From contig NZ_FRBL01000009.1 of NCBI RefSeq assembly GCF_900142605.1, positions 248,001 through 312,000 of the forward strand: a stretch of 64,000 nucleotides of DNA, written 5' to 3'. A model generated the notes under the pieces. That model made no database searches and was not told where the DNA came from. It was given only the letters and a program-made list of their open reading frames with translations. Both the position numbers and the translations under genes were made by a program. Of the stretch, positions 52,698 to 62,299 are shown piece by piece; the first letter of the stretch is position 1; each line of letters begins with the position of its first letter. The stretch is from Chitinophaga jiangningensis. GTDB taxonomy: Bacteria; Bacteroidota; Bacteroidia; Chitinophagales; Chitinophagaceae.

Positions 52698-55061
52698 CTA
52701 AAGTCTTTGTCGGCTTTCATTATCCGTACTCACGCGCTGGTTACTTACTTTCCGCTTGTTGTCGAAAGTATATTGTACGGAAAATAGTATGCTGCGGGTG
52801 AGGCGTTTCATGTAGAAGTAAGAAGTAAAATCCCGGTAATACGACAGGTTCTCATCAATGCGGGTATTAAAAATATCATTGCCACGCATCATCAGTATGA
52901 GTCCAGCCCGCGGAATAGTCTTCCTTAATACCACATCTGTCTTGTATTTCGGCTCTCCCAACAAGTTTTTGTTACGATACCGGTGCTGATAGTTGTTAAA
53001 CAAATCAACTGACCAGCTATTGGAAAGATTAAAATGGAAGTAGATATTATTGTAAAAAGACAGGCCGGCGGTATTCACCCCATCGATCGCTTCAAAGTCA
53101 TTATAAAAAATACCGGTACTGATGCTGGCATAAAACCATTTGGTCACATTACCGCTGTAATTATGGTCGATCCCCGTTTCATAAAATCGTCCAAAGTTTT
53201 GGGGCTGGAAATAATTCACCAGGTTATTGTCCGTATAGTAAGCGCCCTGAATAGTGTTCACCGTTTTTCTTCCAAAAATGGTCAACGATTGGGCGGGCAA
53301 ATCCAGGCTCAGCTCACCTATATCTGTCAAAAATGGTTGCAGGTAAGGGTTCCCTACCTGGTACAAATAATCATTTTGCTTAACCGTATAGGGGTTTAAA
53401 TCCGCAAATGAAGGACGGGTAATGCTACGTTTATAATTAACGGAAAAGCTCTTATTATCTGTCCAATTATATTTATAGTAGATGTTAGGGAACAGCCTGG
53501 CATAATGCTGACTCACCTCTTGATGATTTATCCTGTTAAACCCGTTAACAGCCGTACGCTCTCCTCTAAGCCCGGCTTTTATAAAGTGGTGCTTCCATTG
53601 CCTGCTGGCCATGGCATATCCGGCAAGAATGCTTTCCTGGTTGTCGAAGTCCTGGTGCTGATTTTGGTCAATCACCCATTCGTTATCTTTGAGGAACTGC
53701 GGGATTAATACGTTGCTGCGCCGTACGTTTCCATATTTTATCCCAGCCTGCAGGTCCATACCATTGCTCATTTTCCGGGTCCAATCCAGCTGCAGGGTAT
53801 AATAATCGGATAAAGCAGTAGTATGGTAGATGTAATGGCCGTTTCTGCTCGCATCCCCGGGATAGCTGGTTTGTACGTTGTTAAAGGGTACGCTGTTATC
53901 TCTTCCAATATCACCAATAAACTGCAGGCTACTGCCCAGGGTATCGGGTTTATAGCCATAGTTCAATGTAACGTACCAGGGCTTATTCTCAAACCCGGAA
54001 ACGGAATGGATATTACTATTTACCGGCGCTGTATTCTTCACCGTCAGCTGCTGGGTACCGTACTCATTGAAGTTGAAGTCGTTTTTATTAAAGTAGGCCT
54101 CTGCGCCAAACTCATTTCTGTTATCCGGATAGTATACCAGGCCGGTTCTGAGGTCCAAACTGTTATCCTGCTGCACAAAGGTGGCTGTATTGGTATTGGT
54201 AACGCCGGATTGATAGGCAAAAGTTCCGTTTGTTTTACCGAGGTCACGGTTACGGCTATATCCAAGTACCGAATATACTGCCAGCTTTTCTGAACCGTAA
54301 TTCAGGTTCAGGTTACCATTATAGGTACCATAATCCTCTTTCCGGAACAGGTAGGAAGTTTTAGCAATTGCTCTGAAGCCGTTCAGCTTCTTTTTCAGCA
54401 CGAGGTTTACCATGCCTCCGCCTGCATTGGCATCCTGCTCTGCCGACGCGGCATTTTGTATTTCGATGCGTTTAATATCTTCCGAATTAAGACCTGACAA
54501 GAAACTGCCCAGCGCCGCACCCTGTAAGGTGGATTTCCTGCCGTTGATAAGGAGCGTCACCCTCCTGTTGCCCATGATCACCTCTCCGTCAGCTCCTACT
54601 GTAAGCTTAGGGCTACGCTGCAATACTTCCACCGCACTAAATCCTTTTGAGAGGAAACTGTTTTCAACATTAAAGATCAACTTGTCGCCCACCTGTTCCA
54701 CCAGCTTACGATTAGCCGTAATAGTTACACCTGATAGGTTACTGCCGGCAACGGCAAATATTCGTATATCCATGACCGTATCCCGGCATATCTGCATTGT
54801 ATTTGCCCAAATTTTATCACCCAGGTATTTCACCACCTGCTGATATTTGCCAGGTGAGATATCAGTGAGTGTATAACTCCCGGTACTATCAGCAAAGCCA
54901 ATACGAACGGGGATGCTATCCTGCAGCAACTCGACAGTAGCAAAAGCAATAGGGTGGAATGTGCTGTCTGTAATTTTACCGGCAATGCGGTGCTGGCCCC
55001 AAAGTGGCTGGCAGCAATACATCACCAGTACCAGTGTAACTAGTGCCGTCTGTTTACTCAT
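52698..55061 (-). CDS. Outer-membrane beta-barrel protein with CarboxypepD_reg-like and plug-like domains
   Basis: 787 residues with a signal peptide (MSKQTALVTLVLVMYCCQPLWG). An N-terminal CarboxypepD_reg-like beta domain (about 24-105; AGKITDSTFHPIAFATVELLQD, split by me as AGKITDSTFHPIAF and ATVELLQD) is followed by a TonB-plug-like region (AVEVLQRSPKLTVGADGEV, then INGRKSTLQGAALG). A long barrel of the Outer-membrane beta-barrel 3 type ends in the strand SILFSVQYTF. It lies 82 bases upstream of the RiPP precursor on the same strand and could be co-transcribed with it, or it could be a neighbour of unrelated function. Receptors of this type are often next to Bacteroidota RiPP clusters, where uptake or immunity roles are assumed (inference). 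Confidence 0.88.
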   Translation of the reverse strand: MSKQTALVTLVLVMYCCQPLWGQHRIAGKITDSTFHPIAFATVELLQDSIPVRIGFADSTGSYTLTDISPGKYQQVVKYLGDKIWANTMQICRDTVMDIRIFAVAGSNLSGVTITANRKLVEQVGDKLIFNVENSFLSKGFSAVEVLQRSPKLTVGADGEVIMGNRRVTLLINGRKSTLQGAALGSFLSGLNSEDIKRIEIQNAASAEQDANAGGGMVNLVLKKKLNGFRAIAKTSYLFRKEDYGTYNGNLNLNYGSEKLAVYSVLGYSRNRDLGKTNGTFAYQSGVTNTNTATFVQQDNSLDLRTGLVYYPDNRNEFGAEAYFNKNDFNFNEYGTQQLTVKNTAPVNSNIHSVSGFENKPWYVTLNYGYKPDTLGSSLQFIGDIGRDNSVPFNNVQTSYPGDASRNGHYIYHTTALSDYYTLQLDWTRKMSNGMDLQAGIKYGNVRRSNVLIPQFLKDNEWVIDQNQHQDFDNQESILAGYAMASRQWKHHFIKAGLRGERTAVNGFNRINHQEVSQHYARLFPNIYYKYNWTDNKSFSVNYKRSITRPSFADLNPYTVKQNDYLYQVGNPYLQPFLTDIGELSLDLPAQSLTIFGRKTVNTIQGAYYTDNNLVNYFQPQNFGRFYETGIDHNYSGNVTKWFYASISTGIFYNDFEAIDGVNTAGLSFYNNIYFHFNLSNSWSVDLFNNYQHRYRNKNLLGEPKYKTDVVLRKTIPRAGLILMMRGNDIFNTRIDENLSYYRDFTSYFYMKRLTRSILFSVQYTFDNKRKVSNQRVSTDNESRQRL

Positions 55062-55535
55062 TATTCGAATATTTACATGGTTATCCGGCTGGACTTAACA
55101 CCAGGAAAAGTTAGGGCAAAGAATTACAGGAGGAGTGTTCACTCCAAAAAAGTGCTGTTAGTAATACTCGACAAAACTGTAACCCGAAAAAGTGAACTAA
55201 ACTCAGTTAGCCGGACAGTCAGAATGATTTTAATTTTAAATAAACAGGTTAATACTAATGGTTATTTGAGTCCTTTGATTCGTCAGCCGTTTCTAGGTAG
55301 TAGGAGGATTAACGTTGGGTCTTCACTACTTTCTCTCCTTCAGATTTTCTTCTATGCAAATGAAGATAAAATAATTTTTTTATTATATAGAAATTTTTCC
55401 TGCTGAATTTTTTATTTTTTTTTGCAGCATGCACCTTACATAATTTGCGGCAGATGTAATACCACCGCAGTTATCAGCAACCATATGATAAGTCGCAATC
55501 CTAATCAATGTATCACTGCAATATGCCAGCAATAC
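55062..55535. other. Intergenic A/T-rich region upstream of the RiPP-linked barrel gene
   Basis: 474 bases. A 109-codon plus-strand frame (55077-55406) exists but has no family character and I do not call it. The region should hold the promoter of the barrel/RiPP unit, but no TTG/TAnnTTTG pair was found on the minus strand. A GGAGTG-TT-CACTCC palindrome lies at 55132-55145. A T-rich tract occurs around 55375-55425. No clear terminator of the gene ending at 55536 was seen. Confidence 0.55.
55132..55145. promoter_or_regulatory. Short palindrome upstream of the RiPP-linked barrel gene
   Basis: GGAGTG-TT-CACTCC, 6-bp arms with a 2-base centre, about 70 bases before the start at 55061. The position suits an operator; the arms are short, so chance is possible. 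Confidence 0.3.
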
Positions 55536-58328
55536 CTATTTAGGCTCCCACACAAAAATCATTACATCCCTCGGATTTGACCAGGCGTAGGAAATAGGCC
55601 GGTTATAAAAGCTGGCTTCCGGGCGTCCCAGGAAAAAGCTCGTCACTCTTGGCAACTTCAATCCTGCGTATGCAGCGCCGCTGCTCACATCTTCGCAGAG
55701 GGATGGCATACCAATAGCCACATGACCATGCGGGTTACCGGGACTCACATACACCACTGCCCTACCCTGACTGGCATAGAATGCAGCATCATAGAGGTTT
55801 TGCTGCATAGTTGCCGGGCCAATCATCTTCCAGCCCCTGGGGTCACCAGTCAGGTAATTATAGATTTCATTTGCCGCCATATAGCGTTTGGTTCCGTTAG
55901 GATTGGTGGTATAAAAACCTTCCAGCCCATACACACGATTCAGTGCCAGCGATACATACAAATTACAAGGCGTATCGCCATTAGCATCCGCTGCATTACA
56001 ACTATTACCAAACTCTTTCAGCATGTTGCCAATCTCATAGGCGTAGAGCTCCGGATTGAGCACGGATGCGTCATTCAGCACCGCTTCCGGAATTAAGCCC
56101 TGACTATAGAGGCGGAGTAATTTTAAATTATCAGTATGATGCTTCGCGGCCATTTCACATTGCAGCGGGAATTTGGTATAGGTACTGGACGATTTGTCGT
56201 TAAACACCGAGGCATAGCGACTCACCTGGTTCACCCGTTGCCCAAACGATTCAAAATCTGCATTGGAGGTAAATACAGGATGTGGCTTCCCCTGCCTGTA
56301 ATAATCCAATATTTCCAGCCTGATTTTGGTAATGTTTAAATCACGTTTAAACATTTCATACTGCAGCCCGTCGTTTGTCAGGATTTGCTTTAACGGATTA
56401 TCCGCACCAATAGTACCCACTCCCGGAATACCCTGCTGCAAAGCAGGTGTGGTCATTAACCGGAAGGGTATTACATTCGGCAGGTTAACCGTCTGGCTAC
56501 CATTATTCCCCCACTCATGCATCACGCGTGAGGCATTATAGTCATATTGCTTCAGCATCTTAGCGGAGTAAGCCAGCTTTTCCGTCAGTGCTGCAGTATT
56601 TCTTTGCTCCCATTGGGTGGTAATTTCTTCCAGCTGTTGTTTGCGCTGTTGCAGTAATTCCACCCGTTTGTTTATGTTGCTTCTGGCTTTACCTATCTCC
56701 GTTACGCCATAAGGGCCACCCCGGTTATCCGTAGAAAAGCCGCCATCGCGAACAGAACCGAGGATGTCCGTCAATGGACTGGCGCCCCCGTTATTCAGCT
56801 GCTGGTGATAAGTACCATAACTATAACCCAGGCCAAAATTGGAACCATCGTAATTGATGTAATAAAACCCGGGCCTGTCGGAAATTTGCGCTGTCATCGG
56901 TATAACCTGCTGGAACCTGAGTACCGGAGCTACCTTCATTTTTTGCTTTGCCACCTGTTTTTCAACCATCTTATTTATCATCACCAAAGCGGCATTATTG
57001 TCTTTCAAAAAATGCCCGCTCACCAAGCCTGCCCTCACATCCACACTATCTTTTTCCAGCTGCACCTTCAGGAAATTCAGGTAACTGGAAATAGGGATTA
57101 ACTTACGGTTGCTGATCCATTCATTTACTAACAGACTTAATTTCTCCCTGTTTTGTTCATATTGATCTAACCGGAGAAAGTCCTGCTGGCTTTTGTTAAA
57201 GCCACGCAGCGCATCACCTTTGAATTGCTGCAGCTCGCGGTAGCTCCTGCTGGAATATAGCAGCACTTCATTAAGCAGCGATTGATCAAAGATGGCTTTA
57301 ATACTATCTGAAATATTATACTGTTGTTCGATGGCTTTGAGCTTTTCAGCAGTCAGGATATGCGCAGCCGCATTGTTTCTGGCATTGTTATATACGATTG
57401 CCTGTTTCCAGTGCATAGCAAGTGTATCCAGGAAAAGCGTTCCCTGGGTAAGAAAGGGTTTCCTCTTTTCATATTCCTCGTAAAATATCCTGTTGGAGAG
57501 GCGATGCAAACTATCAGCCTGAATGATCTTATCTTTCAGCATATGCAGGCCGTCAAACACCTTCTGCATCTGCTTCAGCTCCTGATCACTCTGATAAAAC
57601 TGGTAGGCCATTACGGCTACAAAAACATAGGGGAAATAAGTAGCAGCCGCCTCAGCACCGTACATGGCCACCATTTGATTGTAGTAGAAAGGCATAGAGG
57701 CAAGAGCGGCACTACCGATGTTGTTGGCATTTCCTGACCATTCCCCGGAGCTGCCATCCGAACTTTCTGTATAGCTGGCAGATGCTGATACGGCAAATTT
57801 ATCACTGGCGGTATTGGCTACATTATTACCCATTTTCAGTACCGATTCAAATAACAGCTCGCGGCCTGCATACACTAAGCCGGAATGAATAAAAGCAGGT
57901 ATGGTAACTGCCGAATCAATATCCGTAATGATTCGCCGCGCTCGCAGCATATAATAACCAATGTCGTTTAACTTTATCTGGTTCTTGCGTGCATCTTCAT
58001 AGCGTTCTATGGCCAGCTGCAATTGCTGCGGCCCTGTTTGTGGCAGCTGCTGTAAAGAGTCGTATGCCGCCTCAAATGATACCATGCTCACCTGTATGGC
58101 ATGCAGGGTGGAGTCGATATAATCTATTAATTCCAGGCGCATTTCAGATTTGGCGTTGAAGAAATTCATCCATTTTACATGCACATCTTCATCGGCCAGC
58201 TTGTGGGACTGACCGCTTAAATCCTTCTTCACCCAATCCAGGAATTCATCTCCGTATTTGGAATTTTGGGCAAATACGCCAACAGTGATATTGACCAGCA
58301 AAAACAATAAAAATATCTTCTTCCTCAT
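55536..58328 (-). CDS. Secreted 930-residue protein with possible Cys/His amidase-like C-terminus
   Basis: A signal peptide (MRKKIFLLFLLVNITVGVFA) is followed by a long, mostly helical region (about 25-620) with coiled-coil stretches (RVELLQQRKQQLEEITTQWEQRN). A hydrophobic stretch lies near residues 225-250 (FPYVFVAVMAYQFY). The C-terminal domain (from about 760) has DTPCNLYVSLALNRVYG with Cys788 and NPHGHVAIGM with His869, followed by LKLPRVTSFFLG. This Cys-in-helix then His-in-strand order is that of NlpC/P60 or CHAP amidases and of peptidoglycan amidase toxins, but the match is loose and is inference. It begins four bases inside the end of the ankyrin gene, so the two are translationally coupled. 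It might be a wall-remodelling enzyme or an effector with its partner. Confidence 0.8.
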   Translation of the reverse strand: MRKKIFLLFLLVNITVGVFAQNSKYGDEFLDWVKKDLSGQSHKLADEDVHVKWMNFFNAKSEMRLELIDYIDSTLHAIQVSMVSFEAAYDSLQQLPQTGPQQLQLAIERYEDARKNQIKLNDIGYYMLRARRIITDIDSAVTIPAFIHSGLVYAGRELLFESVLKMGNNVANTASDKFAVSASASYTESSDGSSGEWSGNANNIGSAALASMPFYYNQMVAMYGAEAAATYFPYVFVAVMAYQFYQSDQELKQMQKVFDGLHMLKDKIIQADSLHRLSNRIFYEEYEKRKPFLTQGTLFLDTLAMHWKQAIVYNNARNNAAAHILTAEKLKAIEQQYNISDSIKAIFDQSLLNEVLLYSSRSYRELQQFKGDALRGFNKSQQDFLRLDQYEQNREKLSLLVNEWISNRKLIPISSYLNFLKVQLEKDSVDVRAGLVSGHFLKDNNAALVMINKMVEKQVAKQKMKVAPVLRFQQVIPMTAQISDRPGFYYINYDGSNFGLGYSYGTYHQQLNNGGASPLTDILGSVRDGGFSTDNRGGPYGVTEIGKARSNINKRVELLQQRKQQLEEITTQWEQRNTAALTEKLAYSAKMLKQYDYNASRVMHEWGNNGSQTVNLPNVIPFRLMTTPALQQGIPGVGTIGADNPLKQILTNDGLQYEMFKRDLNITKIRLEILDYYRQGKPHPVFTSNADFESFGQRVNQVSRYASVFNDKSSSTYTKFPLQCEMAAKHHTDNLKLLRLYSQGLIPEAVLNDASVLNPELYAYEIGNMLKEFGNSCNAADANGDTPCNLYVSLALNRVYGLEGFYTTNPNGTKRYMAANEIYNYLTGDPRGWKMIGPATMQQNLYDAAFYASQGRAVVYVSPGNPHGHVAIGMPSLCEDVSSGAAYAGLKLPRVTSFFLGRPEASFYNRPISYAWSNPRDVMIFVWEPK

Positions 58329-61300
58329 TTTTTGCCTACTAAGTTTTTAATGATAACACCTCCCTTCCCATCGATATCATTCTCTTTAAATACGACATTA
58401 TTGGCATTCCAGATTTTACTGTTCTCCGGAATTTTCAACTGGTTATTAAACAGCTCTTCCAGGTGTTTTTTGGTCAGCATCTGGCTCAGTTCAAAAAGTA
58501 AAGTTTGTACATGCACCACGGAATAATTCACCGGGCCAAATACTCCTTCCTTCAGGAAAGTGGCTACCAGGTCAATAATAGCGATACTATCCGCACTGCC
58601 TTTCACCTGTTCCCGCAGCACCTGCAGCTTTTGCTTCAATTCTGCACTGCTTACTTCGGAGAGCAGTTTATCTAAGAGTTGCAGCAGCTGGGATTTGTCG
58701 CCCGGATTCACCAATACCTGGTTCAGGGCATTATAAACGCTTTTCAGCTGTGTATTGTAGTTACTAATGCCGGCCAGTTCCTCTTTCAGCTCCTGCTGAA
58801 TTTTATACAGGAAGTTTTGCTGTGCGGCGTATTCCGACATTACATGCAATACTGTCTGAAATTTTTTATGTTCAAAAGTATGGCTATAGCCATTTCCTTC
58901 TCCCAGGCTTGACTTGATCAGTTGTTTATTGATGGCGTCTATTTGCTGGTAGTATTTCAACCGGTCGATGAACTGGTTGCTCCGCGGGGTGTCGATACTG
59001 TATCCTTCGTGCATGTTGATCCCGATATTAATCAGGGCCGACTTGTCCGCCACAAAAGGCATTCTTGCAATTACCTTATCCGTGCTCAGGTCAAATGTGT
59101 CCTTCTCGGCGCCACTGATCACGATTCCGGTATCTTTCCCGTGAATAATCTTTATCAGTGGGCTAAGGGTATTATAATTGTCGTTGCTGATAGTAGCAAT
59201 GGGAAACGTAACGGGGTACAGGGAATCATAAGGGATAAATGGCAGTTCGAAATCCAGTTTGGTGTCTGTGCGTAGCTTTGCTTTTTGTAAATCTGCCGGT
59301 GAAAGGCTGCCAAGATCTATAAACGGCCGGTAACCGAAGTCCGGGATATAGGTGGACAGGGAGAAATACCGGGACGTCGTTTTTTCATTGTATGCGCGTA
59401 GATAGTCGAGCTCTTTAAAGGTCAGGCTCATCTTCCCTAATATACCAAATGAAACCTCCGCATCCGGCTTCATTTCATCCGGAAAGCCCATAGCCAGTTT
59501 AGCAGGAAGCTGCCTTAATAACATGCGTACATTCACCGGCTTAAGATTACGGTATTGTTCATATTTAACCAGGTCGCTCCTTCGTTTAGTCAGCGGTTTA
59601 TTCAGTGGTAAATCATCTGCGGGGTTAATAGTGAGCATTTGTTTTCTCAGTAATTCCATGGTCAGGATATACTGCAATACTACCGGCCTTTCACCGAGGT
59701 AGTCGGCCGACTCAAACAATATATCTATTTCATTAGGAGCCAGGCGGGCATCCTGTGCCAGGAGAAACTGTGCCATTTCGAGCGCTCCCTGTGCAGCGCA
59801 GGCAAACAGCAGGGAATAGGTGGCACCGGGATCATTCACCCTTGCGCCATTTTGAATTAACAAGCGTAAAAAATCCCAGTTCTTCGCATGTGCAGCGGTA
59901 ATGGTTAAACGCTCCATATAGGCGCCAGGTTGATTCAGGTCGGGTTTCCATTCCGCCACTACCGGCCACAAAGTGACCGCATCCGGCTGCTTTGCCAGGA
60001 AAAACAAGGTGGCCGTTCTGTCAATGGCGGACCTTAACAACACTGTTTTTTGCTGACTATTGAGATATCCGTACCAGCCCTGGAAGGTGGCGGTAGTCAG
60101 TGCGGTATCCCTGACATGGGTCAGGAGGTGGATGAAATATTGCATCGTTGCCGGTGAGGGCTTCGTTTGCTTCACATAATTATATAGTGGCTCGAGATCA
60201 GCCGCATCGTTGGAGTAGCGAAAATTATTTCTTTGAATCATCTGGGCGATGAACCTGAATGTTCCGTCTGTAAAAGATATCTTTTCATGCTCCTGTGAAA
60301 GTGTGGCTATCAGGGGAAATACTTTTGAGCTCACACCCGCCGTATCCAGGTAATGGCCCAGCAGCATCTCCTTAAACGCGTCGTTTCCATATACCACGGC
60401 GGTTTCGAGGCCGTTTAATCCACTGGTATCTTTTTGCATCATCAGCGGCAGCAGCAGTGTATGGTGCTTTTCAAAAAAGCGCGTACAATTACCGATGGCT
60501 GCCAGATGAGCAGCGTTCCTGCCGGCAGGTGTGGTGAGTGCGGGGTTGGCCCCCATGGCCAGCAGGGTATCAGCCAGGCGGTCGTTGCCGGATAATAAGG
60601 TGGTATGCAGCAGCGGATGGCCTTTGATGGTGGCGTTGATCACCTGTGGACTCTTTTGCAGCACACTGATCACGAAAGAATCATTTTTGGCGAGTATACC
60701 CGCATATGCCAGCTGGGAAGGGCCCACGCCTGCCCTGGAGGGGAATTTGCGCTCCATCAGGTGTAATAGCATGGGCAGCCGGGGATAATCCATCGCGAAA
60801 CAAAGGTCCAGGGCCGTCTGCCCTTCCTCGTCCACCAGGTCCGCTGGCACCTGATATTTCAGCAGGGTGTCCACAGCGGCAATCGCGCGTTTGGAGTCGT
60901 TTGATATCCGCAGGTATGGCAGGGCTTCCGGGTCAGGCGATGTACCGCCTGGCATATAATCCTCCAATATCCACCTGGCGGCCTGGATTGGAAATTCTTC
61001 CACCACCCCGTGGTACGGCAGAAACGTTTGCCAGTTGGCATTGCGCATATGGGAAACATACAGCCCTATCACATCGGCCATCCCAAACTGAATAGCGTAT
61101 TGTAATGCCTGGTAATTTTGTGCAGATATGGTGGCTCCCTTATCGATGAGTAACGCGGCCATTTTCCGATTGCCGGTTAGGGTCGCAATCGTAAGGGCCG
61201 TTTCCCGCTGGTATACCCCGTTAACGGCGGTTCCTTTATCAATGAGCCCAACTACCTGGTCATAGTTGGCGGCAACAATTGCTTTAAATAGTTCTTTGTG

Positions 61301-61360
61301 CTGACTATAGGCACAGTTCGACAGTAAAATAAACAGCAGTACAGAGATAATTCTTGTCAT
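58325..61360 (-). CDS. Secreted ankyrin-repeat protein, about 1011 residues
   Basis: I place the start at 61360, which gives a signal peptide (MTRIISVLLFILLSNCAYSQ); the open frame upstream is not family-like. Ankyrin repeats fill at least residues 20-110 and 200-320 (for example AIVAANYDQVVGLIDKG and NGVYQRETALTIATLTGNRK), and one or two further units lie near 500 (KNWDFLRLLIQNGARVNDPG). From about residue 620 to the end the protein is of unknown type, helix-rich with a coiled-coil-like ELKQKLQVLREQVKG and a final IPENSKIWNANNVVFKEND. Its stop overlaps the next gene's start by four bases. In several toxin systems a secreted amidase is paired with a periplasmic ankyrin partner; that comparison is only suggestive here. 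Confidence 0.85.
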   Translation of the reverse strand: MTRIISVLLFILLSNCAYSQHKELFKAIVAANYDQVVGLIDKGTAVNGVYQRETALTIATLTGNRKMAALLIDKGATISAQNYQALQYAIQFGMADVIGLYVSHMRNANWQTFLPYHGVVEEFPIQAARWILEDYMPGGTSPDPEALPYLRISNDSKRAIAAVDTLLKYQVPADLVDEEGQTALDLCFAMDYPRLPMLLHLMERKFPSRAGVGPSQLAYAGILAKNDSFVISVLQKSPQVINATIKGHPLLHTTLLSGNDRLADTLLAMGANPALTTPAGRNAAHLAAIGNCTRFFEKHHTLLLPLMMQKDTSGLNGLETAVVYGNDAFKEMLLGHYLDTAGVSSKVFPLIATLSQEHEKISFTDGTFRFIAQMIQRNNFRYSNDAADLEPLYNYVKQTKPSPATMQYFIHLLTHVRDTALTTATFQGWYGYLNSQQKTVLLRSAIDRTATLFFLAKQPDAVTLWPVVAEWKPDLNQPGAYMERLTITAAHAKNWDFLRLLIQNGARVNDPGATYSLLFACAAQGALEMAQFLLAQDARLAPNEIDILFESADYLGERPVVLQYILTMELLRKQMLTINPADDLPLNKPLTKRRSDLVKYEQYRNLKPVNVRMLLRQLPAKLAMGFPDEMKPDAEVSFGILGKMSLTFKELDYLRAYNEKTTSRYFSLSTYIPDFGYRPFIDLGSLSPADLQKAKLRTDTKLDFELPFIPYDSLYPVTFPIATISNDNYNTLSPLIKIIHGKDTGIVISGAEKDTFDLSTDKVIARMPFVADKSALINIGINMHEGYSIDTPRSNQFIDRLKYYQQIDAINKQLIKSSLGEGNGYSHTFEHKKFQTVLHVMSEYAAQQNFLYKIQQELKEELAGISNYNTQLKSVYNALNQVLVNPGDKSQLLQLLDKLLSEVSSAELKQKLQVLREQVKGSADSIAIIDLVATFLKEGVFGPVNYSVVHVQTLLFELSQMLTKKHLEELFNNQLKIPENSKIWNANNVVFKENDIDGKGGVIIKNLVGKK

Positions 61361-61480
61361 ATTTTGGTTGATATAGCTACCTGCATTGTATCGGGGCCAC
61401 GCTGATCTGATCGTAACGAATATAGCAGGAGCAAATATAATGGACACTTTTCACATGTACTGCAGAATTTTATTTCCCCG

Positions 61481-62260
61481 TTACATCAAACTCTTTATAT
61501 AAAACACAATAGGCATAGACGCAAATGCCAGCGGGATAATCACCGCAAAAAACCAGATACCTATCACCTGAATCATCGGAGTGTAGCGACCATGCGCCAC
61601 ACCTACCGTCCTGAAAGCGCTTTGGAAGCCATGATACATATGATAAGCAACGGCCACCATGGCTACCAGGTAAAGTAATACGTACCAGAGGAGGCTAAAG
61701 CTATGGGTTACGATCGCGTAAAGGTCTTTTACGCGCACCACTTCCACATTGCCTTCCCGGGTAACTGCATATTCAAATGCGGGCAATTCAGGGACGTATA
61801 AAGAATTCGTGATCTGGCCCGTCATCAGATCTTTCCGGTACTCACGATAACTGCCCTCGGTAAATTTATATCTCCCCCAAAAATTACTCATGTGTATGAC
61901 CAGGAACAGGAAAATGATACTCCCTAACAGGCCCATATTCAGGGAAGCCCAACGTACCGGTGCTTTGGAGGCTACGGCATATTTTACCGGACGCGCCTTG
62001 CGATTGTTGACAGTTAGTACCAGCGCGTAAAAAGCATGCACCAGAATAGAAATGTAAAGGGTGTAGGCGGCTATTTCAACCGGTGGGAAGTGCGTCATAA
62101 AATGGGCATAGATATTAAAGGTATAGCCCTCATCGCCTGCAAACAACGTAAGGTTGCCGCCCAGGTGCACTATCAGGAACAAGCAGAGGAACAGGCCTGT
62201 CATTGACATTATCAGTTTTCTTCCAATCGTGGAGCTGAAAAATTGTTTGAAATTAATCAT
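61481..62260 (-). CDS. sdhC: Succinate dehydrogenase cytochrome b subunit (Bacteroidetes type)
   Basis: Membrane anchor of complex II that binds haem b and quinone; 259 residues, five hydrophobic helices. Family features are FSSTIGRKLIMSMTGLFLC at the start, HLGGNL, HFMTHFPPVEIAAYTL, HAFYALVLTVNNRKARPVKY, HMSNFWGRYKF, and AYHMYHGFQSAFRTVG with the haem-ligand His residues. In Bacteroidota the gene normally precedes sdhA and sdhB in one operon. Here the next gene downstream is the ankyrin-repeat gene, and neither sdhA nor sdhB is in the window, so this is either a second copy or a displaced subunit. The bestrophin gene ends 39 bases upstream on the same strand. Confidence 0.93.
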   Translation of the reverse strand: MINFKQFFSSTIGRKLIMSMTGLFLCLFLIVHLGGNLTLFAGDEGYTFNIYAHFMTHFPPVEIAAYTLYISILVHAFYALVLTVNNRKARPVKYAVASKAPVRWASLNMGLLGSIIFLFLVIHMSNFWGRYKFTEGSYREYRKDLMTGQITNSLYVPELPAFEYAVTREGNVEVVRVKDLYAIVTHSFSLLWYVLLYLVAMVAVAYHMYHGFQSAFRTVGVAHGRYTPMIQVIGIWFFAVIIPLAFASMPIVFYIKSLM

Positions 62261-62299
62261 GATTCTATTGCGTTAATGGATCTGTTTTGTGTTTGAATT

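Noticed and set aside
55077..55406. 109-codon open frame in the A/T-rich gap
   Set aside because: Very basic, low-complexity translation, no ribosome-binding site and no family character; it overlaps the presumed promoter region.
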